From Mycolicibacterium senegalense (GTDB lineage Bacteria; Actinomycetota; Actinomycetes; Mycobacteriales; Mycobacteriaceae), in the NCBI RefSeq assembly GCF_019645875.1, contig NZ_CP081000.1, forward strand, positions 5,082,417-5,146,416: a stretch of DNA of 64,000 nt. Reading direction: 5' to 3'. The notes beneath the pieces are model-generated. The model made no database searches and had not been told where the DNA came from. It was given only the letters and a program-made list of their open reading frames with translations. Positions 42,294 to 51,911 of this stretch are shown one piece after another. How positions within the stretch are numbered: the first letter of the stretch is position 1; each line of letters starts with the position of its first letter. A program made the position numbers and the translations under genes.

Positions 42294-43562
42294 ATGCCTA
42301 AGCGCGCAGTGTCAGCGGGCCCGGAGCAGCCGGCCGCGTGGCCCCCGGTTCTGCCTGCATGGCGCGCCCTGGGCCTGTCCCTCGCACCGATCGCAGCCGC
42401 GGCCTTCAACGGTGTAGCGGGTATCTGCGCCGCGGTCGTCGCCGCCGTGTTGATCTTCGCGTTCGCCCGTCTGCACCGCCATGCCCCGCGGGCGCTGTCG
42501 ACGGGCGATCTGGTTGCCTCCACCGTGGGACCGGCTGCCGGGCGGTTCACCAGCCTCATCCAACTGGCGGCGTACGTGCTGCTGGGTGTGGGTGTCGCGC
42601 TCACGCTCGCACTGCAGCCGCTTTCCGGGGCACCCGACCTCGAGACCGCTCTGGCCGGATGGTGGTGGCCGGGCTGGTCGGTAGCCGTGGTGGTCATCGC
42701 CGGTGCGGTGGTGGCGTATCTGCCCACCCGTGCGGTGGGTACGACGGCTGCCGCTCTGACCGCCGTCGGGCTGCTGATTTTTCTCTACCTGTCTCTGGCG
42801 GTCATGGCGCGAGTGGCGGCCGGTACCCCGCCGATGCAGTTCGGCGGGCCTGCACCCGCAGATTCTGTCCTGTTGTTGACGGCAGCAGCGATTCCGCTCG
42901 GCCTGGGGTTGGTGGGCTTCGAGGCTGCCACCGTGGTCAGCGGTCGCCTGGAGTCGGTGGCGCGTCCGGTGGGGGCCGCGGTGGGGATTACCGCACTGGC
43001 CGCCTTCATCCTGCTGCTGGCCGTCAACGTCGGTGCGGCCGGCGGGTTCTTGTCCTCGGCCCAGACCTTGTCGTTGATCGTTTCGGAGTTCTACGCCGAC
43101 GCCGGCTTCTACTGGTTCGCCACCGGCGCGTTGTGCCTCGGGTCGGCCGCGTTGCTGGGCCTGACCTGGGCGGCGACGCGGGTGGCGGCACGGCTGTTCG
43201 GGGCCGGCCCAGACGTGGCGGTCCTGGTCCCGGCGGCGATGTGCGTGCTGGCAGTGGGGTTCTGCCGGTTCCAGAACCATATCGGCGGATTGCAGAGCAC
43301 CATCGCCGCCGTTCTCCTGCTGGCCGTGTACACCCTTGTCACCGAGGCAAATTCACGAGTGGCAGGTACTGCGGTGGCACAGCAGGCGCCCCGGCTGATC
43401 CTGGTCGTGGTGGTGGTCTGCGTGGTGTTGATCCCGCTGCGCGTCACCGATTTCGCACTGTCCACGTTGTGGCCGCTGGCGGTCACGGCTGCGATCCTGG
43501 CACTGGCCGCGCTGCTGGCCCGGCTTGGCAGGCCAGCGCAGCCAGCGCTCCCGCCTCATTGA
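42294..43562 (+). CDS. APC-type amino-acid permease-like protein
   Basis: A 422-residue protein with about 12 membrane helices, beginning AWRALGLSLAPIAAAAFNG. The second helix pair and LVGFEAATVVSGRL resemble the APC superfamily. The substrate is unknown. Its last 80 bases overlap the convergent CPBP protease gene. It follows the Mce gene by 61 bases. Confidence 0.78.
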   Translation: MPKRAVSAGPEQPAAWPPVLPAWRALGLSLAPIAAAAFNGVAGICAAVVAAVLIFAFARLHRHAPRALSTGDLVASTVGPAAGRFTSLIQLAAYVLLGVGVALTLALQPLSGAPDLETALAGWWWPGWSVAVVVIAGAVVAYLPTRAVGTTAAALTAVGLLIFLYLSLAVMARVAAGTPPMQFGGPAPADSVLLLTAAAIPLGLGLVGFEAATVVSGRLESVARPVGAAVGITALAAFILLLAVNVGAAGGFLSSAQTLSLIVSEFYADAGFYWFATGALCLGSAALLGLTWAATRVAARLFGAGPDVAVLVPAAMCVLAVGFCRFQNHIGGLQSTIAAVLLLAVYTLVTEANSRVAGTAVAQQAPRLILVVVVVCVVLIPLRVTDFALSTLWPLAVTAAILALAALLARLGRPAQPALPPH

Positions 43563-44133
43563 TCGCCAAGTGCGCCAGCATCGGGGCAGCCAGGCTGGCC
43601 GAGCGCTGCGCAAGCCACCCGAAGACCCACCCGGCGGCACCGGTGGCCAGCACCGTCGGGATCACGGGCTGACCCGCGGCGCGGGCGTCGGCGATGTGCG
43701 AGAGCCCGAAGGCGCCGGCCTGCAGCACCTGGCCGCCGGCCGGTCCGAACGCCTCGGCACCGAGCTTGCTCAGCGCGCCGCGAAAAGTCGCCTCCTCCGG
43801 CCAGACGGTGCCGAGCGGGATTCGCAGCGCCAGCCATCGGCGCGGTTCGTCCGGCAGCACCTTACGGCGCATTCCTGCGCGCACCGGCGGCACCGTCGAG
43901 GTCGCGGCCACACCTGCGCTCACCGCGGTGGCGGCCACGGCCCCGAGTCGCAGGCCGGACCACACCGCCGGAGGCCGTAACCCCGGCCGGGCGCCCGTCG
44001 CGAACATCAGCACGCTGCCGAGCGCCGCGCGCGCCACCGGCTGCCAACGGGCCGGCAGCCTCGGATCCACCAGGCCGTTCCATCCGACAACGCCTGCGGC
44101 CAACGCCACCGCGCGGATACGTTTGGCGGCCAT
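43483..44133 (-). CDS. CPBP-family intramembrane metalloprotease
   Basis: A 216-residue membrane protein with the CPBP/Abi motif EEATFRGAL and later HIADA and HLAINEAG. CPBP proteins include CAAX-prenyl proteases and bacteriocin immunity factors. Its start overlaps the hydrolase stop by one base, and its 3' end overlaps the convergent permease by 80 bases. The substrate is unknown. Confidence 0.82.
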   Translation of the reverse strand: MAAKRIRAVALAAGVVGWNGLVDPRLPARWQPVARAALGSVLMFATGARPGLRPPAVWSGLRLGAVAATAVSAGVAATSTVPPVRAGMRRKVLPDEPRRWLALRIPLGTVWPEEATFRGALSKLGAEAFGPAGGQVLQAGAFGLSHIADARAAGQPVIPTVLATGAAGWVFGWLAQRSASLAAPMLAHLAINEAGALAALACQAGPAARPVPGSQP

Positions 44134-45860
44134 CAGTATTCGGGTCCGTCGTTGGCCTCGGTTTTCTCCAGTGCCATCCTGATGCGCGCGGTATCGTCGG
44201 GCGTCCAGCCCGCCGGCGGTGCCACCGCGACCCAGCCGTCGAGTACCGATTCGCCGTAGTTGTGCCCGTGCCCGGCCGGCACGCTCGACGCGTTGGTGAT
44301 ATCCGCCGCCACCTGCCAGAACGTGATGATGGGGTACCAGCGCATCGAGGCGGTGCGGTCCGAGCCCGGCGGTTCGACCAGCCAATCCGGTTCGGAGAAA
44401 AGCAGGTCCGTCGACCACCAGACGATCGGGTCTGACGGGTGTTGCAGGAACATGACCCGGGTGCCCTCCCACGGGGCGGCGGCGTCGGCGGCGATCTCGG
44501 CGGGGCCGGCCGCCTCGGAGAACCGCACCGTGCGGCCGTTGTCGTAACGGGGCCGGACCTGAGGGGTTCCGGGATCGCGGCGGGCCGTCAGCCCACTCCA
44601 CAGCGGGCTGGCGTTGGGCGGGCCGACCCACAGCACCGATGAGAAGCCCATCCTGGCGATGTCAGGCAGCCAACTGAACGCGCCCTGGCCACCCATCGAA
44701 CCCAAGCTCTCCCCGTACAGCACCAGCTTGGGCCGGTGTTCCGGCGGCCGCTGCTCCCAGCGCGCATGGATCGCGTCGATCATCAACCGCCCGATGTCCA
44801 TGGACTTCTTCCGGTCGCCCATGAACGAAATCCAGCTCGGCAGATAGGAATACTGCATTCCGACCATCGCGGTGTCGCCGTTGTACATCAGCTCCAACGC
44901 GCGAGCGGCCACCGGGTTGACCCAGCCGGTGCCGGTGGTGGGGACGATGATCAGCAGCTTGCGGTCAAAGGCATGGGTGCGCTCAAGCTCGCTGAGCAGC
45001 ACCGCAATTCGCTGATCCACGGTCTCCGCGGTGTGCAGGCCGGCGTACACCCGGATGGGCTCTTTGGCCGGTGCATCGTTGACGCTTTCGAGCTCTGCGG
45101 CACGAGGTCCGGTCGCCACGAAGTTGCGGCCCTGAAAGCCGAGGGAATCCCACGCGGCGAATGATTCTGGGCTACCGGACCTTTCCGGTTCGACCGGCCG
45201 GCTGATGCCTTCGCGGGTGGTGGTGTTCTGCGGTTGGAAAACCCGGCTGGCCCCGGCGAGAAACCCGCGGTAGAGCACGCCGTTGACGAGCGTGACGACC
45301 AGCACCACCACGATCGCGGTCCCGATGAACTGGGCCACCTCCCGGTGCAGATGCCAGCGCCGGATGAACATCCGGGCCAGCAGCCGGACGGCGTCGCGCA
45401 GCATGCGCGCGGTCGCGATCAGGGCGGCGCCCACTGCCACGGTGATGATCAGGGTGCGCAGATAGCCCAGCGTGGCCGGACCTTCCATGCCCATCAAGGC
45501 CGAGACCTGCCGTTGCCAGGCGGCTGCGGGAACCAGCATCAGCACGCATGCTGTGATAGCGCCGGCCACAACGAGCGTCTTCAGCCAGTACAACGTCCGC
45601 TTCGACGGCGGCCACCATGCGCGGTTACGTAACACGAAGCGGTACAGCACTTTTCCCAGCAACAGCCCGATGCCGTAGCCGATGGCGGCGTTGATGCCGC
45701 CGATCAGCCCGGCGAACAGCCAGTCCCGCGGCAGCAGCGACGGGGTCAGCGACAGACAGAAGAACAGGGCTGCGACGGCGATGCCGGCGAAGTCCAGTCG
45801 CACCAGGCTCCAGGCCCAGCGCAGCAGGGGATGACGTTCGTCGAGGGGTTTTGCCGTCAC
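44133..45860 (-). CDS. Membrane alpha/beta-hydrolase (Abhydrolase_9)
   Basis: A 575-residue protein with about five N-terminal membrane helices and a C-terminal hydrolase. The nucleophile elbow is YGESLGSMGG; the catalytic Asp is likely near PSDPIVWW and His in GHGHNYGE. It starts GTG 45860, overlapping the purL stop by four bases (GTGA). It is conserved next to purL in mycobacteria. The substrate is unknown; envelope lipids are possible. Confidence 0.85.
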   Translation of the reverse strand: MTAKPLDERHPLLRWAWSLVRLDFAGIAVAALFFCLSLTPSLLPRDWLFAGLIGGINAAIGYGIGLLLGKVLYRFVLRNRAWWPPSKRTLYWLKTLVVAGAITACVLMLVPAAAWQRQVSALMGMEGPATLGYLRTLIITVAVGAALIATARMLRDAVRLLARMFIRRWHLHREVAQFIGTAIVVVLVVTLVNGVLYRGFLAGASRVFQPQNTTTREGISRPVEPERSGSPESFAAWDSLGFQGRNFVATGPRAAELESVNDAPAKEPIRVYAGLHTAETVDQRIAVLLSELERTHAFDRKLLIIVPTTGTGWVNPVAARALELMYNGDTAMVGMQYSYLPSWISFMGDRKKSMDIGRLMIDAIHARWEQRPPEHRPKLVLYGESLGSMGGQGAFSWLPDIARMGFSSVLWVGPPNASPLWSGLTARRDPGTPQVRPRYDNGRTVRFSEAAGPAEIAADAAAPWEGTRVMFLQHPSDPIVWWSTDLLFSEPDWLVEPPGSDRTASMRWYPIITFWQVAADITNASSVPAGHGHNYGESVLDGWVAVAPPAGWTPDDTARIRMALEKTEANDGPEY

Positions 45861-48175
45861 CCGAACAGCCCGGGCAGCACGCCCTCCGACGTGCTCCGTA
45901 GCTCCGCGAGGGTGATGCTGAACTGGCCCTGGACTTCGATCAAGGGCTCTCCGCCCTCGGGCCCCTGGTCGACGACGCCTACCCGCGTCACCGGTAGATC
46001 CCTGGCCTCACACATCGACCGGAACCGGCTCTCCTCGGTGCGCGGCACCGCGACCAGCACGCGGCCGGCGGATTCGGAGAACAGGAACACGAAGGGATCG
46101 ACATTCTCGGGAAGGATCACCCGGCAACCGGTTTCACCGGCCAGTGCGGCCTCGACCACGGCTTGGATCAGGCCACCTTCACTCAAGTCGTGCGCCGCGG
46201 AGATGAGGCCGTCGCGTGAGGCCGCGGTCAGCACCTCGGCCAGCAGTTTCTCGCGGGCCAGGTCGACCTTCGGCGGCACGCCACCGAGGTGATCGGCGGT
46301 GACCTGGGCCCAGACCGAGCCGTCGAACTCGTCGTGCGTATCGCCGAGCAGCAACAGCGTCTCGCCCGGTTCGGTACCCAGCCCGGTGGGGATGCGTCGC
46401 TTCACATCGTCGATCACGCCGAGCACACCCACCACCGGGGTCGGCAGGATCGCGGTGGACCCGGTCTGGTTGTAGAAGCTGACGTTGCCGCCGGTGACCG
46501 GAATACCAAGGGCCGCACAGCCGTCGGCCAGCCCGCGAACGGCCTGGCTGAACTGCCACATCACGCCCGGGTCCTCCGGCGAGCCGAAGTTGAGGCAGTT
46601 GGTCACGGCGACGGGGGTGGCCCCGGTGACCGCGACGTTGCGGTAGGCCTCGGCCAGGGCCAGCTGTGCGCCGGTGTAGGGATCGAGCTGGGTGTAGCGG
46701 CCGGAGGCGTCGGTGGAGACCGCGATGCCGCGACCGGTGGTCTCGTCGATGCGCAGCACACCGCCGTCGGCATGCTCGGCCAGCACCGTGTTGCCGCGCA
46801 CGTAGCGGTCGTACTGCTCGGTGATGAAGGCCCGGCTGCACAGGTGCGGGCTGCCGATCAGGGCCAGCAGCGTGGCCTTGAGCTCGTCGCCGGTCTTGGG
46901 CCGGGGCAGCTTGGCCGAGGTGTCGGCGACCAGCGCGTCCTGGCTCTCGGGCCGGGCCACCGGCCGCTGGTAGACGGGGCCCTCGTGGGCCACGGTGCGC
47001 GGCGGCACGTCGACGACGGTCTCGCCGTGCCAGGTGATCTGGAGCCGATCTCCGTCGGTGACCTCGCCGATGACGGTGGCCAGCACTTCCCATTTGCGGC
47101 AGACGGCCATGAACGCCTCGACGTTCTCCGGTGTCACCACGGCGCACATGCGCTCCTGGGACTCGCTGGAGAGCACCTCGGCCGGGGTCATGTCCTTGGC
47201 GCGCAGCGGCACCTGATCCAGCTCGATGCGCATGCCGCCGTCACCCGCGGAAGCGAGTTCGGATGTGGCACAGGACAACCCGGCACCACCGAGGTCCTGG
47301 ATGCCGACCACGAGGCCAGCCGCGTACAGCTCGAGGCAACACTCGATCAGCACCTTCTCGGTGAACGGGTCACCCACCTGAACGCTCGGCAGTTTCTTGC
47401 GGCCCGCGCCGCTCTCGTCCCCGCTGAACGTGTCCGACGCCAGCACCGAGACACCGCCGATACCGTCCAGGCCGGTGCGCGCACCGAACAGGATGATCTT
47501 GTTGCCGGTGCCCGACGCGAACGCCAGGTGCAGGTCTTCCTTGCGCAGCGCACCCACGCACAGTGCGTTCACCAACGGGTTGCCCGCGTAGGAGGGGTCG
47601 AAGATCGTCTCGCCGCCGATGTTGGGCAGGCCGAGCGAGTTGCCGTAACCGCCGACGCCGCGCACCACGCCGTCCAGCACGCGACGGGTATCGGGAGCGT
47701 CGGCCGCGCCGAAGCGCAGCTGGTCCATGACCGCCACCGGGCGGGCACCCATCGCCATGATGTCGCGCACGATGCCGCCGACACCGGTGGCCGCGCCCTG
47801 ATAGGGCTCGACGTAGGACGGGTGGTTGTGGGACTCGACCTTGAAGGTGACGGCCCAGCCGTCGCCGATGTCGACGACTCCGGCGTTCTCACCGATGCCG
47901 GCCAGCATGCCGGCGCGCATCTCGTCGGTGGTGGTCTCGCCGAAGTAGCGCAGGTGCACCTTGGAGGATTTATAGGAGCAGTGTTCGCTCCACATCACCG
48001 AGTACATGGCCAGCTCGGCGTCGGTGGGGCGGCGGCCCAGGATCTCGCGAATCCGCTGGTACTCGTCGTCCTTGAGACCGAGTTCGCGGTAGGGCTGCGG
48101 CTGATCAGGGGTGGCGGCTGCCCGCTCCACAGTGTCCTGGGTCGATGTACGGCCGTGGGTGAGCTCAGACGTCAC
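45857..48175 (-). CDS. purL: Phosphoribosylformylglycinamidine synthase PurL
   Basis: A 772-residue small-type PurL, which works with PurQ and PurS. Motifs are WSEHCSYKSSKVHLR, KVESHNHPSYVEPYQGAATGVGGI, QDLGGAGL and AHDLSEGGL. It overlaps the antiporter stop upstream (GTG 48175) and the hydrolase gene downstream, so the three are co-translated. Confidence 0.97.
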   Translation of the reverse strand: MTSELTHGRTSTQDTVERAAATPDQPQPYRELGLKDDEYQRIREILGRRPTDAELAMYSVMWSEHCSYKSSKVHLRYFGETTTDEMRAGMLAGIGENAGVVDIGDGWAVTFKVESHNHPSYVEPYQGAATGVGGIVRDIMAMGARPVAVMDQLRFGAADAPDTRRVLDGVVRGVGGYGNSLGLPNIGGETIFDPSYAGNPLVNALCVGALRKEDLHLAFASGTGNKIILFGARTGLDGIGGVSVLASDTFSGDESGAGRKKLPSVQVGDPFTEKVLIECCLELYAAGLVVGIQDLGGAGLSCATSELASAGDGGMRIELDQVPLRAKDMTPAEVLSSESQERMCAVVTPENVEAFMAVCRKWEVLATVIGEVTDGDRLQITWHGETVVDVPPRTVAHEGPVYQRPVARPESQDALVADTSAKLPRPKTGDELKATLLALIGSPHLCSRAFITEQYDRYVRGNTVLAEHADGGVLRIDETTGRGIAVSTDASGRYTQLDPYTGAQLALAEAYRNVAVTGATPVAVTNCLNFGSPEDPGVMWQFSQAVRGLADGCAALGIPVTGGNVSFYNQTGSTAILPTPVVGVLGVIDDVKRRIPTGLGTEPGETLLLLGDTHDEFDGSVWAQVTADHLGGVPPKVDLAREKLLAEVLTAASRDGLISAAHDLSEGGLIQAVVEAALAGETGCRVILPENVDPFVFLFSESAGRVLVAVPRTEESRFRSMCEARDLPVTRVGVVDQGPEGGEPLIEVQGQFSITLAELRSTSEGVLPGLFG

Positions 48176-49380
48176 GACCCCAGTTTAGTAGCTGCTCGCG
48201 CATAGGCGTGTGCCGCGGCCGGTGCGCTCACCCCGTGCAGCACGACGCTGCCGAGAACCGCCACCACCAGCACCTGGGCCACTGTGTGCTCGGCCACTCC
48301 TTCGAGGGCGTTGAAGGCCAGCAGCCCGAACACGATCGAGGTGGTGCCGCGAGGTCCGAGCCATCCCACGAGCAGCCGCTCACGCCAGCTCACCGGCGAC
48401 CCCAGCATCGCCACCAACACCGGCAGGATGCGTACCACGGTCAGCGCGAGCAGGCAGAACACCACGGTGGCGGGCGAGACCCCGGCTCCCAGCGCCAGCA
48501 CCGCCGTCAGGCCGAACACGAACCACATGACGGCCGCCAGCAGGAAGCCGACGTCGTCGACGAGTTCCAGCTCAGCCGCGAAGGTGTCCGAGCTCCGCAG
48601 ATAGTTGAACGCGATACCGCAGACGAACGCCGAGACGAAGCCGTTGCCGTCGATCAGCACGCTGGCACCGAAGGCGAGCAGCGGCGCGGCAACCAGGATC
48701 ACCCGCTTGGCCTGGTCGGTCATCAGGTCGCGCCGCTGGGCCCAGTTGGCCGCGACGGCCAGCCCGGCACCGATCAGCACGCCGACGATGATCGCCTTGA
48801 CCGCGTGCGGAACCGCTGAGGCCAGCGCGTCGAGCGGAGTCTCGGCATGGGTGCGGTCGGCGGCCAGCACCACCGCGAAGATGAAGATCGGCGAGACGAT
48901 GCCGTCGTTGTAGCCGGCCTCGACGTTGAGCAGGCCACGGACCCGCTCCGGCAGCCGGGCGTCACGCAACAGTGTGGAAGTCGGCGCGAAGTCGATCGGA
49001 ACCACGACGCAGGCGATCACCAGCAGCACCGCCCAGGGCAGGCCGGGCAGCAGCCACAGCCCAATCAGCACCGAGCAGGCCAGCCCGAGCGGCAGCGCGA
49101 TGAAAAGCAGCCGCAGGGCCGCGCGTGGGTTGGCCCCGAGGAATCCGCCGCGAACGTCGGTGGCGTCGACGAACAGCAGTACGGCCAGGATGATCTCGGC
49201 GACGTGCTGGGCGCTGTCCGCGTTGAGGGTGTCGGCCAGCACATCCTGGGTACTGAAGCCGAGGGCCAGCCCGGCCAGGACCAACACCATCGGCGCCGTC
49301 AACCGCCGGCGTGCCAAGCCCTTTGACAGCAACGACCACCCGGCGAGTACGACGGATACCGCGATCAGTCCCAACACCAC
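48172..49380 (-). CDS. Cation/proton antiporter (CPA1, NhaP-like)
   Basis: A 402-residue protein with about 12 helices. The conserved region has LVIACVVVPIDFAPTSTLLRDARLPERVRGLLNVEAGYNDGIVSP, the ND-type motif of CPA1 exchangers. Its start GTG/ATG region is divergent from the ThDP enzyme. It overlaps purL by four bases. Substrate cation unknown, probably Na or K. Confidence 0.88.
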   Translation of the reverse strand: MVLGLIAVSVVLAGWSLLSKGLARRRLTAPMVLVLAGLALGFSTQDVLADTLNADSAQHVAEIILAVLLFVDATDVRGGFLGANPRAALRLLFIALPLGLACSVLIGLWLLPGLPWAVLLVIACVVVPIDFAPTSTLLRDARLPERVRGLLNVEAGYNDGIVSPIFIFAVVLAADRTHAETPLDALASAVPHAVKAIIVGVLIGAGLAVAANWAQRRDLMTDQAKRVILVAAPLLAFGASVLIDGNGFVSAFVCGIAFNYLRSSDTFAAELELVDDVGFLLAAVMWFVFGLTAVLALGAGVSPATVVFCLLALTVVRILPVLVAMLGSPVSWRERLLVGWLGPRGTTSIVFGLLAFNALEGVAEHTVAQVLVVAVLGSVVLHGVSAPAAAHAYARAATKLGS

Positions 49381-49442
49381 GGCGGAGATCTTTCCAGCGC
49401 CACCGCAGGTTTTTCAGGCAGCGGGGCGGGTAACACCGCCAG

Positions 49443-51257
49443 ATGAGTGAAACAGTCGCGGAGTTCGTCCTGGACCGGCTCCGCCAGTGGAACGTCGAGC
49501 AGGTTTTCGGTTACCCCGGCGATGGCATCAACGGCTTGGTGGCCGCATTCGGGAAGGACCGACGGGCCGGGCCGCAGTTCGTACAAACCCGGCACGAGGA
49601 GATGGCCGCCCTGGCCGCGACCGGCTACGCCAAATTCTCCGGCAACGTCGGGGTGTGCCTGGCCACCTCGGGGCCCGGCGCCATCCACCTGCTCAACGGC
49701 CTCTACGACGCCAAGCTGGACCACACGCCGGTGGTGGCGATCGTCGGGCAGACCGCGCGGAGCGCGATGGGCGGCAGCTATCAGCAGGAAGTGGACTTAC
49801 AGGCCCTGTTCTCGGATGTGGCCAGCGATTTCCTGGTCGAGGTCAACGTGGCGAGCCAGCTGCCCAATGCGTTGGACCGGGCGTTTCGCACCGCCCGTGC
49901 CCGCCGGGCGCCCACTGCGGTGGTGATCCCCTCGGACCTGCAGGAGCAGCCCTATGAGCCACCCGACCACGCCTTCAAACAAGTACCGTCGAGCGGCCCG
50001 CACGACGCCGAACCGGTGCTGCGGCCGGACCCCGTGGCGTTGGAGACCGCGGCCGAGATCCTCAACGCGGGCTCCAAGGTGGCGATCCTGATCGGGCAGG
50101 GCGCCCGGCGTGCGGCCGACGAAGTGGCCCAGGTGGCCGAACTGACCGGGGCAGGCGTGGCAAAGGCGCTGCTCGGCAAGGACGTGCTGCCCGACGATCT
50201 GCCGTATGTCACCGGGGCGATCGGTCTGCTCGGTACCCGGCCCAGTTACGAGCTGATGCGCGAGTGCGACACCCTGTTGATCGTCGGGTCGAACTTCCCC
50301 TACAGCCAGTTCCTGCCCGAGTTCGGCGCGGCACGCGCCATCGAGATCGACATCGACGGGGCCAACATCGGCATGCGCTACCCCACCGAGGTCAATATCG
50401 TTGCCGACGCGAAAACCGCACTGGCCGAACTGATTCCACACCTGAACCGAAAATCCGACCGGTCCTGGCGCAGCGCGGTCGAGGACGGTGTGAGCCGGTG
50501 GTGGGAGACGGTCGAACGGCAATCGATGTTGTCGGCGGACCCGATCAATCCCATGCGGGTGGTGTGGGAGCTGTCAGCCAGGCTGCCCGACTTCGCGATC
50601 GTCACCGGCGATTCCGGATCGTCGACCAACTGGTACGCGCGTTGCCTTCGGTTCCGGGACACCACCTCCGGGTCGTTGTCGGGCACCCTGGCCACGATGG
50701 GCTCAGCCGTGCCGTATGCGCTCGGCGCCAAGTTCGCCCAGCCGGACCGTCCGGTGATCGCGCTGGCCGGCGACGGTGCCATGCAGATGAACGGCCTGGC
50801 CGAGCTGCTGACCATCCGGCGCTACGCCGGGCAGTGGGCTGATCCCCGCCTGGTGGTGTGCGTGTTCCACAACAATGACCTGGCCCACGTCACCTGGGAG
50901 TTGCGCGCCATGGGCGGCGCACCGAAGTTCGAGGGCTCCCAGAATCTGCCGGAGGTGTCCTACGCCGACATCGCCACGGCGATGGGACTGCAGGCGATCA
51001 CCGTCGACGACCCCGATCAGATCGGCGCGGCCTGGGATGCGGCGCTGAATGCCGACGGACCGGTGGTGCTCGACGTACGCACCGATCCCGAGGTACCGCC
51101 CATACCTCCGCACGTCACCTACGAGCAGGCCAAGTCAACCGCGCAGGCCGTCGCCAAGGGCGATCCGAACGGTTGGCACCTGATGGCCGAAATCGCGAAA
51201 AACAAGGTGGTAGAAGCGCTTACCGGTTCTGGTTTGCGCGCCAAACCCGGCGGGTAG
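49443..51257 (+). CDS. Thiamine-diphosphate enzyme (pyruvate oxidase-like)
   Basis: A 604-residue ThDP-dependent enzyme of the acetolactate synthase/pyruvate oxidase group. The catalytic Glu is in TRHEEMAALAATGYAK; the ThDP motif is GDGAMQMNGLAELLTIRRY followed by FHNND. The central FAD-like domain is present. It most resembles pyruvate oxidase or pyruvate decarboxylase-like proteins rather than acetolactate synthase. ATG 49443. Confidence 0.85.
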   Translation: MSETVAEFVLDRLRQWNVEQVFGYPGDGINGLVAAFGKDRRAGPQFVQTRHEEMAALAATGYAKFSGNVGVCLATSGPGAIHLLNGLYDAKLDHTPVVAIVGQTARSAMGGSYQQEVDLQALFSDVASDFLVEVNVASQLPNALDRAFRTARARRAPTAVVIPSDLQEQPYEPPDHAFKQVPSSGPHDAEPVLRPDPVALETAAEILNAGSKVAILIGQGARRAADEVAQVAELTGAGVAKALLGKDVLPDDLPYVTGAIGLLGTRPSYELMRECDTLLIVGSNFPYSQFLPEFGAARAIEIDIDGANIGMRYPTEVNIVADAKTALAELIPHLNRKSDRSWRSAVEDGVSRWWETVERQSMLSADPINPMRVVWELSARLPDFAIVTGDSGSSTNWYARCLRFRDTTSGSLSGTLATMGSAVPYALGAKFAQPDRPVIALAGDGAMQMNGLAELLTIRRYAGQWADPRLVVCVFHNNDLAHVTWELRAMGGAPKFEGSQNLPEVSYADIATAMGLQAITVDDPDQIGAAWDAALNADGPVVLDVRTDPEVPPIPPHVTYEQAKSTAQAVAKGDPNGWHLMAEIAKNKVVEALTGSGLRAKPGG

Positions 51258-51296
51258 CCGATCGGTCTCACGACAATGACAACAGAGGAGGCGGCA

Positions 51297-51527
51297 ATGA
51301 CTGCGAGCACCGAAACCGGCCACATCACCGGCACCAAGGACAAGAACTACAACCTGATCTGGTACACCGAGCAGTGCCTGGAGAACGCGCTGCGGATGGA
51401 GACGTTCATCGCCGACGCCGAACGTGACGGCGACACCGAGGTGGTGGAGCTGTTCCGCAAGGCTCAGGCCGACAGCCGCAAGGGCGCCGAGATGGCCAAG
51501 CACATGCTGGCCAGCCGGATCAGCTAG
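51297..51527 (+). CDS. Small helical protein (76 aa)
   Basis: A 76-residue helical, charged protein with LIWYTEQCLENALRMETFIADAERDGD and a long helix to the end. ATG 51297 has AGAGGAGG upstream, stronger than that of ATG 51276. It follows the ThDP enzyme by 39 bases and probably shares its transcript. No known domain; it resembles a ferritin-like half-bundle in length only. Confidence 0.75.
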   Translation: MTASTETGHITGTKDKNYNLIWYTEQCLENALRMETFIADAERDGDTEVVELFRKAQADSRKGAEMAKHMLASRIS

Positions 51528-51877
51528 CCCTGCTCGGACCCGATACAGAACGCATTGCCCTCGGGGTCGGTGAGGACCACCCAGCTGAAGTCAGGACCGA
51601 AGCTGTGCCGCTCGGTCTCGGCGGCCCCGAGGCTCACCAACCGCGCCACCTCGGCTTCCATGTCCGCGGCCGCGAGATCGAGGTGGACGCGGTTCTTACC
51701 CGGCGTCGGAGCCGGGACCTTCTGGAATCCCAGCCGCGGCCCGTCCGGCTGCACCAGCACCACGAACTCGCCTGGCATCAACGCATTCACCTCACCGCCG
51801 ACGGCCTGCGCCCACCACCGGGCCAGCGCATCGGGATCGGTGCAGTCGACAGTGATCATCTCCACGGACAGTGCCAT
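51524..51877 (-). CDS. Glyoxalase/bleomycin resistance (VOC) family protein
   Basis: A 117-residue VOC-fold protein. Motifs are MITVDCTDPDALARWWAQAV, KNRVHLDLAAADM and VLTDPEGNAFCIG. ATG 51877 has TAGGGT seven bases upstream, a leaderless start. It corresponds to Rv0801. It overlaps the end of the upstream convergent gene by four bases. Confidence 0.88.
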   Translation of the reverse strand: MALSVEMITVDCTDPDALARWWAQAVGGEVNALMPGEFVVLVQPDGPRLGFQKVPAPTPGKNRVHLDLAAADMEAEVARLVSLGAAETERHSFGPDFSWVVLTDPEGNAFCIGSEQG

Positions 51878-51911
51878 GGCGCCGACCCTAGACCCGGGCG
51901 GTGACACCGCG

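Noticed and set aside
46289..48205. 638-codon plus-strand ORF opposite purL
   Set aside because: Antisense shadow of the highly conserved purL gene.
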